A stretch of 37,646 nucleotides of DNA from a virus: positions 1-37,646 of the IMG/VR virus record IMGVR_UViG_3300048003_000061; one strand, given 5' to 3'. Both the position numbers and the translations under genes were made by a program. Position 1 is the first letter of the stretch. Each line of letters starts with the position of its first letter. The notes under the pieces were generated by a model, which did not search any database, had not been told where the DNA came from, and worked only from the letters and a program-made list of their open reading frames with translations. Below are positions 6,201 to 14,700 of the stretch, piece by piece.

Positions 6201-6258
6201 CCTCCTTACTTTAAAGGATCAAGTGAATCAAAGACAAAAGGAACAAAATGATGGCTGA
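6025..6258 (+). CDS. Small helical protein overlapping the portal gene, 77 aa
   Basis: This frame starts inside the portal gene (+1 relative frame) and continues past its stop. The product is highly helical: NKLIPLVNNPEMWEPLKEYL, then LEQEMFRKQGKASSLANLL and a charged tail. The pattern 'pairs of small helices with EMFRxQGKA' is one I associate with small proteins encoded right after portal genes in many phages; function is not known to me. GGA lies about 10 bases before the ATG. It overlaps the next gene by 11 bases. That the sequence is well-ordered here while the portal frame is low-complexity argues that this frame is real. Confidence 0.75.
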   Translation: MLDKQLANKLIPLVNNPEMWEPLKEYLQSQRMLELQALATATLEQEMFRKQGKASSLANLLTLKDQVNQRQKEQNDG

Positions 6259-6898
6259 AGCATTTCCAGACTTAAACAAAGACGGTGAAGTAACACAAGC
6301 AGATGTATTGATGGGTCGTGGTGCTTTTGCTGAAGGTGGCGAATCTATGATGGTTCCTCCAGAAATGATGATGGCTGAAGAGGAACCTCCTGTCGATACA
6401 TACGACAATATCAGCCCAGAAGAAGAAATGCAACAGGCTGAAGATATGCTTCCAGATGATGAAATGGAAGAAGAGTTTGTAGACTATGTAGCAGAAGAAG
6501 TATTAGAACCCGAAGAGCAAGAATATTTATTTAAGGTTCTAGATGACGATCCAAAACTAGAAGGGATCTTAGATAAAATTATTCTTAATTCAACAGAATT
6601 TTCTGGCGCTGGGGAAGTTGATGGCCCCGGCACTGGAATTTCAGATTCGATACCCGCAAGGCTATCGGACGGTGAGTTTGTTATCACCGAAAAAGCGACT
6701 GACCAAATAGGTGCAGACAATCTCCAAACAATGATGGACGATGCTGAACGTGCTTATGATGGCGGTCTTATGGCTAAAGCAGAAGGTGGAATGCCTGTCG
6801 ATGATCTTTATAGCAATCAAGATAACGAGAATCAACAGCAAGAAGTAGAGAATCAAATGCTCTCTTCAAACCGAATGCCCAGCCTAATGAAACGATAA
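6248..6898 (+). CDS. Acidic protein with dockerin-like calcium loop, 216 aa
   Basis: AAAGGAACAAA precedes ATGATG. Residues 8-19 (DLNKDGEVTQAD) match a dockerin/EF-hand calcium-binding loop. The middle is very acidic and Met-rich; residues about 118-160 contain GPGTGISDSIPARLSDGEFVIT, a sequence type often seen in phage structural proteins. Two EGG motifs occur (AFAEGGES, AKAEGGMP). It lies between portal and scaffold, so a head-assembly or virion role is likely but not shown. The enzyme function of any family is not evident. It could also be an internal head protein. Confidence 0.7.
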   Translation: MMAEAFPDLNKDGEVTQADVLMGRGAFAEGGESMMVPPEMMMAEEEPPVDTYDNISPEEEMQQAEDMLPDDEMEEEFVDYVAEEVLEPEEQEYLFKVLDDDPKLEGILDKIILNSTEFSGAGEVDGPGTGISDSIPARLSDGEFVITEKATDQIGADNLQTMMDDAERAYDGGLMAKAEGGMPVDDLYSNQDNENQQQEVENQMLSSNRMPSLMKR

Positions 6899-7028
6899 GG
6901 CTACCTAGAACACTAGCCCCTTATCATTATATAACCTTGAGGCCACCTTGTAGTATCAAGACCCTGTGTTAAAGCGCAATAACACAGCCACCTTGAAGAG
7001 ACAACAAGCCCCAGAAAGGAGAAGTGAC
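6899..7028 (+). other. Intergenic region with inverted and direct repeats
   Basis: A 9-base direct repeat GCCACCTTG occurs at 6942-6950 and 6987-6995. Between the copies CTGTGTTA (6964-6971) and TAACACAG (6980-6987) form an 8-bp stem with an 8-base loop. There is no T tract, so it is not a standard terminator; an RNA processing or regulatory site before the scaffold gene is possible. AAAGGAG at its end is the scaffold ribosome binding site. Confidence 0.5.
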
Positions 7029-7844
7029 ATGAGCGAAGAAGAGCAAGCGAATCCGTACAATGCTAGAAAGTCTTGGCATGAAGAAGACGATAAAGCTACT
7101 AAGAGTGCAGATTCATTATTTTTTGAGGAAGATGAGGCTACTTCCCAAAGTGGAACCCCTCAACAAGAACAACGTCCTCGTACCAATTATAAGAAAAGGT
7201 ATGACGATCTAAAAAAACATTATGATACTAAGATCTCTGAGTTTAAGCAACGCGAACAAGAACTAGAGGCTATGGCACGATCTGCACAACCGCAGTATCA
7301 ACCGCCAAAAAGTGCTGAAGATCTTGAGCGTTTTAAATCAGAGTATCCAGATCTATATGATACTGTCGAAACAGTTGCTCATATGAGAAGCGAAGAGCAG
7401 ATGAACGCTCTTCAACAAAAGCTATCAGTAATCGAAATGCGTGAAGCAGAAATGTCTAAGCGTGATGCTGAACTAGCTCTCAGAGATCGACACCCTGACT
7501 TTGAAGATATCAGGGGTGATGACAACTTTCATGAATGGGCTAAAGTTCAGCCTGAAGAAATTCAGCGTTGGATTTATAAAAACCCAGATAATGTATCTTT
7601 AGCAAGTCGTGCAATTGATCTTTATAAGATGGAAAATAATATTAAGATTAAAAAATCTTCTCGCCCGTCACAACTTTCAAAGTCTAATGCGGCTGATATG
7701 GTATCAACAAAGACTACCGGCGTTGAACCACGCGAAGCCAAGATTTGGACACAACGGGAAATTGCCGCCCTATCTATTGATGAGTATGATCGTTATGAAC
7801 AGGAAATAGATCGTGCCATTGCAGAAGGAAGGGTAGCAAGATAA
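7029..7844 (+). CDS. Putative capsid scaffold protein, 271 aa
   Basis: Scaffolding proteins direct procapsid assembly and then leave. The ATG is chosen because AAAGGAG precedes it by 7 bases; an upstream GTG at 6966 would place the start inside an inverted repeat. The protein is hydrophilic and mostly helical: an acidic N-terminus, a long coiled-coil region (residues about 60-160, KKRYDDLKKHYDTKISEFKQ and repeated Glu/Arg heptads), then a C-terminal part rich in charged residues (IDEYDRYEQEIDRAIAEGR), which in scaffolds often binds coat protein. It lies directly upstream of the major capsid gene, as scaffolds do. No protease domain is seen. Confidence 0.75.
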   Translation: MSEEEQANPYNARKSWHEEDDKATKSADSLFFEEDEATSQSGTPQQEQRPRTNYKKRYDDLKKHYDTKISEFKQREQELEAMARSAQPQYQPPKSAEDLERFKSEYPDLYDTVETVAHMRSEEQMNALQQKLSVIEMREAEMSKRDAELALRDRHPDFEDIRGDDNFHEWAKVQPEEIQRWIYKNPDNVSLASRAIDLYKMENNIKIKKSSRPSQLSKSNAADMVSTKTTGVEPREAKIWTQREIAALSIDEYDRYEQEIDRAIAEGRVAR

Positions 7845-7871
7845 TATTTGTCTTTTTAGGAGATTTTCACA

Positions 7872-8861
7872 ATGGCTTATAACCAATCAGATCAGTACTT
7901 TGAGCCGTCAACAGATACAGATGCAAACTTTGCAAACTCTGTTGCGGGTCAGACCAATTCGTTCTTCCTTCCTGCTGTCTATTCCAAGAAGGTACTTAAC
8001 TTCTTTCGGAAGTCTTCAGTAGCGGAAGCTATCACTAACACCGACTATGCTGGCGAAATTACTGCCTTTGGCGATACAGTTCGTATTATCAAAGAGCCGG
8101 TAATCACCGTCTATCAGTACGAGCGTGGTGCAGACGTAACTCAAACTAAGTTGACCGATCAAGAAGTCAGCCTTGTTGTAGATACGGCAAACGCATTTAA
8201 GTTCATCGTTGACGACATCGAAACTTCTATGTCTCACGTAAACTTTAAGGAAGTTGCATCATCTTCAGCCGCTTACGCACTGCGTGACGCTTTTGATGAA
8301 GGTGTAATTGCCGCTATGTTTGCTGGTACTCCTGCGTCTTCTCCGAACCATATTCTTGGTTCTGACAGCGCTACTGACTTGGCGGCTGGTACTTTTGACG
8401 GTACTGGTAACCTTGACATCGGTTACGCTTCTGGCGAGCACGATCCTATTGACGTTCTTTCACACATGGCGCGTCTGCTTGATGAGCAGAACATTCCAGA
8501 AGAAGGTCGCTGGTTCCTTGCTAACCCTGAGTTCTACGAGCAACTGGTACAAAGTAGCTCTAAGCTCTTGAGCGTTGATTTCAATGCAGGCCAAGGCTCC
8601 ATCCGTAATGGTTTGGTAAGCTCTGGTAAGTTGCGTGGTTTTGATATGTACAAGACCAACAACATTGCGGCGACTACTAACGCGGCTGGTAAGTGTATTG
8701 CTGGTCATATGTCATCTACCTGTACTGCACAGACCATCGTGAATACAGAAGTGATTCGTGATCCATCAAGTTTTGGTGATATTGTACGTGGCCTCCATGT
8801 ATATGGTGCTAAAGTACTCCGTCCAGAAGCCCTCGTTTCGGCTTTCTACGGTATCGACTAA
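7872..8861 (+). CDS. Major capsid protein, 329 aa
   Basis: AGGAG precedes the ATG. The protein has the make-up of HK97-fold coat proteins: an N-terminal arm with many polar residues, a long alpha-helical stretch (residues about 100-150), beta-rich central parts (GTGNLDIGYASGEHDP, AGKLRG-like turns) and a C-terminal segment IVRGLHVYGAKVLRPEALVS of the type seen at coat-protein ends. Position (after scaffold, before tail genes) and the following terminator fit. The codons favour GGT, CGT, AAC, GAC and TTC more than neighbouring genes do, as expected for the most strongly translated virion protein. Confidence 0.88.
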   Translation: MAYNQSDQYFEPSTDTDANFANSVAGQTNSFFLPAVYSKKVLNFFRKSSVAEAITNTDYAGEITAFGDTVRIIKEPVITVYQYERGADVTQTKLTDQEVSLVVDTANAFKFIVDDIETSMSHVNFKEVASSSAAYALRDAFDEGVIAAMFAGTPASSPNHILGSDSATDLAAGTFDGTGNLDIGYASGEHDPIDVLSHMARLLDEQNIPEEGRWFLANPEFYEQLVQSSSKLLSVDFNAGQGSIRNGLVSSGKLRGFDMYKTNNIAATTNAAGKCIAGHMSSTCTAQTIVNTEVIRDPSSFGDIVRGLHVYGAKVLRPEALVSAFYGID

Positions 8862-8868
8862 AAACAAT

Positions 8869-8895
8869 AGGGGGATGAAATACTCCCCCTTTTCT
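8869..8895 (+). terminator. Terminator after the capsid gene
   Basis: AGGGGGA (8869-8875) and TCCCCCT (8884-8890) pair around an 8-base loop and are followed by TTTCTTTTC. Placed 8 bases after the capsid stop, it probably lowers transcription of the tail genes relative to coat protein. Confidence 0.8.
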
Positions 8896-8910
8896 TTTCT
8901 GGAGATAGGT

Positions 8911-9060
8911 ATGCCACAGATTGGAAGTGAAAAGAATCCTATTAGGATGAGTCCCACAAAGAAAATAAAAATAAGTGGACAATATTTAAAAAACGAAGAC
9001 CGCAAAAAATACGAAGATAACTATGACCGTATTTTTGGTAAGAAGGAGAAAGCAGTATGA
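8911..9060 (+). CDS. Small basic hypothetical protein, 49 aa
   Basis: GGAG lies 6 bases before the ATG. The product begins MPQIGSEKNPIRMSPTKK and ends with a Lys-rich helix; it has 15 or more Lys/Arg residues and no membrane segment. It overlaps the next gene by four bases (ATGA). Family not recognised. Its position between capsid and tail genes suggests a small virion or assembly protein, but this is only context. Confidence 0.65.
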   Translation: MPQIGSEKNPIRMSPTKKIKISGQYLKNEDRKKYEDNYDRIFGKKEKAV

Positions 9061-9233
9061 TAAGGAAAGAAAAGAAAGAAGCATACAGCTATGGTGGTAC
9101 AGCCCGTTCTCCATACATGAAAGGCGGTAATCGTATGGAAAAAGCTGAAGGCGGTAAAGTCTACAACACTGTCCGTGATATGGAAAAGGCTTGTATGGGA
9201 ATGGACTATAACGAGTCCATGCGTCAAAAATGA
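9057..9233 (+). CDS. Small basic GG-motif protein, 58 aa
   Basis: An ATG overlaps the previous stop codon; AAGGAG lies 8 bases upstream. The product is Lys-rich and contains the two motifs MKGGNRM and KAEGGKVYN, which belong to a [KE]GG motif shared with several other proteins in this window. Tyr-rich N-terminal part (YSYGGTARSPYM). No enzyme motif, signal peptide or membrane span is visible. It overlaps the next gene by four bases. Family and function unknown to me. Confidence 0.7.
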   Translation: MIRKEKKEAYSYGGTARSPYMKGGNRMEKAEGGKVYNTVRDMEKACMGMDYNESMRQK

Positions 9234-9376
9234 AAGTCCCTGCGCCTAAAGGCTATCACTGGATGAAAAGCGGTAAAGGCTATAAGCTAATGAAAGACCC
9301 TAAAGATGGCTTCAAGTCTCATAAAGGAGCTAGTAAATCAGCTAACTTTGAAATACAAAAGGTTCATAAAAAATAA
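9230..9376 (+). CDS. Small basic protein with YHWMK motif, 48 aa
   Basis: The ATG overlaps the previous stop (ATGA) and its stop TAA shares a base with the next ATG, which is typical of translational coupling. The product is MKVPAPKGYHWMKSGKGYKL with a Lys-rich remainder. Lys and Gly are abundant, so it may bind nucleic acid or a virion surface, but no family is identified. It fits a run of three tiny basic genes between the capsid and tail tube genes. Confidence 0.65.
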   Translation: MKVPAPKGYHWMKSGKGYKLMKDPKDGFKSHKGASKSANFEIQKVHKK

Positions 9377-10146
9377 TGGCGACTAATTACTTACAATTGA
9401 CCAATGAACTTTTACGAGAAATGAATGAGGTGACTTTAACCTCAAGTAATTTTACAAGTGCAATTGGTATTCAGGCTCACGTTAAAGACTGTGTAAATCG
9501 TGCTTATCTTGATGTTGTTCTTGAAGAACCACAGTGGCCTTTTCTTTCTGTAGGTGAAAGCGGTGCAACAGATCCTCTATACGGTAATGTAACTGTAGAA
9601 ACTGTTGCTAATCAACGCTGGTACGAGTTAAAAGCTTCAAGCTCATCATTAGTTGATGACTATGGCTATATTGATTGGGATGATTTCTATTTAACAACTG
9701 TTGGTGTTTCAGGAGAAACGGCTCCTTTTGTTAGTAAAAATTTACGCTACATTACTTTAGAGCAGTGGAAAAGTTATCATCGTACTCAAGAAAATGCAGA
9801 TGATGCTGGTGATGCTGACGGTGGACAACCCGCTAGAGTTTTTAGAAGTAATGATGGGCGTAACTTTGGATTAAGCCCCATACCTGACAAAGTATATCGT
9901 ATTCACTTTTTTGCTTTTAATCAGCCGACTGAATTATCAGCCTATAGTGATGCCCTTGTTTTTCCAGACATATACAGAACAGTATTGCTTTCTAGAGCAC
10001 GTTATTATATTCATCAGTTTAAAGAGAATATTCAACCTGCGGCCTTGGCATTAGATGAATATCGTCGTGGTTTAAAACTTATGAAGAATGCTTTAATGAT
10101 ACCTACACCTGATTATATTAAAGATGATCGCATGAGGTTTGTTTAA
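9376..10146 (+). CDS. Putative tail tube protein A (gp11-like adaptor), 256 aa
   Basis: T7-type tail tubular protein A attaches to the portal and begins the short tail. Evidence: a helical N-terminus (NYLQLTNELLREMNE), an aspartate-rich region with W/Y/F clusters (DYGYIDWDDFYL), and a C-terminal stretch with DEYRRGLKLMKNAL. Its position after coat protein and immediately before a larger tail protein follows the T7-like order. The gene is coupled to both neighbours by one-base overlaps. T7 gp11 is smaller (about 196 residues), so the family call relies on order and general features. Confidence 0.65.
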   Translation: MATNYLQLTNELLREMNEVTLTSSNFTSAIGIQAHVKDCVNRAYLDVVLEEPQWPFLSVGESGATDPLYGNVTVETVANQRWYELKASSSSLVDDYGYIDWDDFYLTTVGVSGETAPFVSKNLRYITLEQWKSYHRTQENADDAGDADGGQPARVFRSNDGRNFGLSPIPDKVYRIHFFAFNQPTELSAYSDALVFPDIYRTVLLSRARYYIHQFKENIQPAALALDEYRRGLKLMKNALMIPTPDYIKDDRMRFV

Positions 10147-11753
10147 TGTCTCAAGCATTCGGATTTCCAGCTAAGGGCGGTTTAAACACAAACTTAAACT
10201 CGCTAGAGCTTTTAGCCAATCCCGGCTTTGCTACACGATTAGAAAACTTTGAAGTAGACCCAGATGGTGGCTATCGCCGTATTAATGGCTTTACAGCTTT
10301 TGGTGGCGGTTCAGCCGCACGGCCTAATTCTACTAATAGAGTTCTAGGAACTTTTGCATACGCTGATGGTGTTATTGTTTGTTCAGGAACTGACATATTT
10401 TTTAGTAATGACGGTGCTACATGGTTACAAATAAATCGTAGTTCTGTAGCAGGCGGTGGTGATAACTATACAGCCTTCACAGGACGTTCTGCACTAACAC
10501 GTACAAACCAAGGTCAATGTCAGTTTGCAGTGCTTGAAGGAGCAACCTTTAATTATGGTGAAGTTTTTATTGCTGATGGCGCAAACAAAATTTATTCGTT
10601 TCGTATGGAAGGTACAGGAGCATTAAACACCCGTACTTTTTTTGCTTTTGAAATTACAGTTGATGGTTCAAATGGTGTTAAATATATTACAATGCACGAT
10701 CATCACTTAATTGCGGCAGGCGTGGGGGACAATTTAAATACAGTTTATTTTAGTGTCTATAATGACGCTGATAATTTTTCTGGTGCTGGAGCAGGGGCTG
10801 TAACTATATCAGACCAAATTCAAGGTATAAAGGGGTTCAGAGAAAACCTTATTGTTTTTGCAAAAAATAGTATTCATAAACTTGTAGAAATTAATACGCC
10901 TGCAAATACACGTATAGATCCTATTACAGAAAACGTAGGTTGTCTTAGTGCGTATAGTATTCAGGAAATAGGAGGTGATCTAGTCTTTTTAGCGCCTGAT
11001 GGTATTCGTACCGTTGCGGCAACAGCGCGTATTGGTGATACAGAGTTAAGCTCTATATCAAGACAAATACAAAATATTATTATAAATATAACTGGTAGCA
11101 TTACAGACTATGTAATTGATAGCTGTGTTATTAGAGAAAAATCTCAGTATAGACTTTTTTATTCTGGGGCTAATGCAACAATTGCAAATACTCGTGGGGT
11201 TATTGGAACTTTTACAGGCCAAGGATTTGAATGGTCTGAAACACTAGGTATACAGGCTTTTGGTTTAAGCTCAACAATTGATTTTAATGGCCTTGAAAAA
11301 GTTTATCACGGAGACAAAGACGGGTATATTTATAATCATGATACAGGTACTTCATTTATTTCTAGTGGAGCTACTCAAAATATTATAGCAGTTTATGAAA
11401 CAGCCGATTTAGATTTTGGTGATATTGGAACACGAAAAACTTTAAAATATGTTCGTACTTCTTTTTCTCCTGAAGGTGAAATAACACCTACTTTAAGAGT
11501 TAGATACGACTATAAATCTACTGATGTTCAACAACCATCAGACACTGTAATTACTGGAATACCTCTTCCTGCTATTTTTGGAACTTCTACATTTGGTACA
11601 GCAACTTTTGGAGGCACTAATGATCCTATGGTGCGTTCAACTTTAGAAGGAAGTGGAAATACAGTTAGCTTTAGAATTAGAACAGAAGATAAAAACTTTC
11701 CGTTCGCGGTCAATGGTTTTTATATAGATTATATGCCATCAGGTAGGAGATAA
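10146..11753 (+). CDS. Putative tail tube protein B (nozzle), 535 aa
   Basis: T7-like tail tubular protein B forms the nozzle of the short tail. The N-terminus AFGFPAKGGLNTNLNSLELL and the 'FEVDPDGGYRRINGFTAFG' segment are characteristic of this kind of protein in marine podoviruses, followed by a long, beta-rich, propeller-like body with repeated G-x-x-I/F-x-F strands (VGCLSAYSIQEIGGDLVFLAPDG-type). The C-terminus ends with GFYIDYMPSGRR. It follows the tail protein A gene with a single-base overlap and precedes the fibre gene by two bases. The length is below that of T7 gp12 (about 790), so this is an inference from order and composition. Confidence 0.6.
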   Translation: MSQAFGFPAKGGLNTNLNSLELLANPGFATRLENFEVDPDGGYRRINGFTAFGGGSAARPNSTNRVLGTFAYADGVIVCSGTDIFFSNDGATWLQINRSSVAGGGDNYTAFTGRSALTRTNQGQCQFAVLEGATFNYGEVFIADGANKIYSFRMEGTGALNTRTFFAFEITVDGSNGVKYITMHDHHLIAAGVGDNLNTVYFSVYNDADNFSGAGAGAVTISDQIQGIKGFRENLIVFAKNSIHKLVEINTPANTRIDPITENVGCLSAYSIQEIGGDLVFLAPDGIRTVAATARIGDTELSSISRQIQNIIINITGSITDYVIDSCVIREKSQYRLFYSGANATIANTRGVIGTFTGQGFEWSETLGIQAFGLSSTIDFNGLEKVYHGDKDGYIYNHDTGTSFISSGATQNIIAVYETADLDFGDIGTRKTLKYVRTSFSPEGEITPTLRVRYDYKSTDVQQPSDTVITGIPLPAIFGTSTFGTATFGGTNDPMVRSTLEGSGNTVSFRIRTEDKNFPFAVNGFYIDYMPSGRR

Positions 11754-11755
11754 TA

Positions 11756-14700
11756 ATGGCTCAAACTTATACACGACAAAGTACATTTGCAGATGGCGAT
11801 ACAATCACAGCTTCGTTGTTTAATGATGAATATAATCAGTTAGTAAATGTTTTTGCATACTCTAGCACTGATGCAAGCTCTACTGGACATCGACACGATG
11901 GTACAGCCGCACAGGGTGGTAACATTCCAAAGGTTGGTGACTTAGATTTTTTAAATAAAATAGAAGTAGACAGCACTAATAATCGTTGGGGTTTTTATGT
12001 AGAAGTCTCTAGTGCCGCAGTAGAACAAATTCGCATTCAAGATGGTGCGATTGTTCCTGTAACTGATAATGATATTGATTTAGGAACAAGCTCACTTGAG
12101 TTTAAAGATCTTTATATTGATGGTACTGCTAACATTGATACTTTAAGTGTAGATACGTCTGCGACTATTGCAGGGTTAACAGTCAGCGGTACGTCAACAC
12201 TTCAAGGTGATGTTTATCTTGGTAATGCTTCCGCAGACACTATTTTTGTACCGGGGCTTTTCCAAGCTAATCTTATTCCAGAAAATGATAGCCTTTGGAA
12301 TCTTGGTAGCACTTCACTGTATTGGGCAAATGCCTACATTGATGCTATTACAACTACAGGTAATGTGACTGTCGGCGGCAATTTAACCGTAACCGGAACA
12401 ACTACTTTTAATGGTGGCACAATTACAATGGGTGATGCCGCTAGTGACAATGTTGTATTTGGAGCAGATGTAAACTCTAACATTATCCCCAATACTGACA
12501 ATACTTATGATCTTGGTAGCTCTAGTCAAGAATGGAAAGATCTTTACATTGATGGAACAGCCTATCTAGACGCTATTAACTTTAATGGTACAGCGATTAC
12601 TGCGACAGCCGCTGAACTTAATATTATGGACGGCGTTACAAGCACTGCCACAGAGTTAAACATTGTAGACGGTGATACAACTGCTACATCTACAACGCTT
12701 GCAGATGCTGATCGTGTTGTAGTTAACGATGCAGGCACAATGGTTCAAGTAGCTCTAACAGACTTTGAAACTTATTTTGAGTCTGCGCTAGATACTCTTT
12801 CAAACGTAACAACTGTTGGAGCCTTAAATGCTGGTTCTATTACTTCAGGGTTTGGTGCTATTGATAATGGCTCATCAGCTATTACAACTACCGGCACTGT
12901 AACTTACGGAAGTCTTTCAGACGGCACAATAACTGTTACGGCCTTTGTAGATGAAGATGATATGTCGTCTGACAGTGCAACGCTTGTTCCTACACAACAG
13001 TCTGTGAAGGCTTATGTGGACGCTCAAGTAACCGCACAAGACCTAGACTTCCAAGGTGACTCTGGTGGTGCGTTGAGTATTGATCTTGACTCAGAAACTA
13101 TGACGTTTACTGGTGGTACTGGTATTGATACGTCGGGTTCTGGTAATGCCGTTACGTTTGCGATTGACTCTACAGTCACAACGCTTACTGGAAGTCAAAC
13201 GCTTACAAACAAAACCCTTACTTCACCCGATGTAAACACTCCGGACATAGATGGCGGCACGATTGATGGCACTGTTATTGGAGGCTCTACAGCCGCCGCA
13301 GGTACGTTTACTACGTTTACCTCAAACGGCATTGATGACAATGCTGATGCAATAGCTATTACGATTGATTCTAGTGAGAACGTAGGTGTTGGTACTACTG
13401 GCCTTGTTGATAAGAGCTTGTCTCTAGAGTCAACCTACAATCTAAGCTGGGCCGAGTCTACCAACAGTTCATATGCAAACATATTTAGAGAGGCAAGCTC
13501 TGCCGCAACTGTATTGGCAAACGGATACCGGCGATCAGAAACGTCCAACAAAATGGACTCATCTATCGCGGCAAGCTGGGCAAAGAGTGCTGTGTGGGTT
13601 GGTTCCGAATCAATCCGTTTTTATGCAGATGCCGCTTCTGCTGATGCGGTAGGCACTGATTTAACGCCAACAGAACGTATGCGTATTAATAGCTCTGGTA
13701 ACGTAGGTATTGGTACTGATAATCCAACAGGTGCGCTTACGATTTCTAAAGCGTCTAGTGATAATGCAATAAATCTTATTAGAACCGGCAGTAATACAGC
13801 TAATGCGTGGATTTGGGCTAACTCAGACAAAATAAGATTTGGTGACGATAACTCAGGCAATCCTAATAACACGCGGATGTGCATCACGACTGATACAGGT
13901 CGAGTTGGCATTGGCACTACGAGTCCATCAGCGACCCTAGATGTAGACGGCACTATTAAACTGGAAGGAAGTTATCCTGTTGGCACTAGAAACACGGTAT
14001 TGGGTGAGACTGCATTTTATTCTGCCCAAAGTAGTGCAAGCTACAACGTAACCGTTGGCTTTCAAGCCATGTATAACAACACTACGGGTACGCACAACGT
14101 AGGCATTGGCTACAACTCTTTAGCCGCTAATACAACTGGGACTAGCCATGCCGCTCTGGGATTTAGTGCGTTAGCGTCAAACACAACCGGCCTTTACAAC
14201 ACTGCTGTTGGCTATAGCGCCCTTACTGCTAGTACTACTGCCAACTACAACACTGCTGTTGGCTATAGCGCCCTTTCCACAAATTCTACCGGAGCCAATA
14301 ATACTGCCGTTGGGGGATTTGCTCTTGAAGACAACACCACAGGCATCCGAATGGTTGCCGTTGGATATGGAGCACTACGAAGTAATACAACTGCAAACTC
14401 AAATGTTGCTGTTGGATATGCCGCTTTAGCAGTAAACACTACAGGGGCAGATAATAATGCGCTAGGCCGTGCCGCGCTTGGCAATAACACTACTGGAGGC
14501 GACAACAACGCCTTTGGCTATAGCGCGCTAAATAGTAATACTACCGGCACGCAAAATACGGTTATGGGCCATGCCGCGATGGATAACAGCACCACGTCGT
14601 CATATTCCACGGCACTAGGTGCGACGGCGCTAACCGATCTGACAACAGGCAGTTATATGACGGCGCTGGGCAGAGGCGCACTAGCAGATGCAACCACAGC

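Noticed and set aside
6966-7028. Upstream extension of the scaffold gene from GTG 6966
   Set aside because: The ATG at 7029 has AAAGGAG at ideal spacing, and the GTG is inside an inverted repeat.
13621-13953. Leftward frame of 110 codons inside the fibre gene
   Set aside because: It is explained by repeats and biased codons of the fibre gene; there is no binding site and the product is low-complexity.
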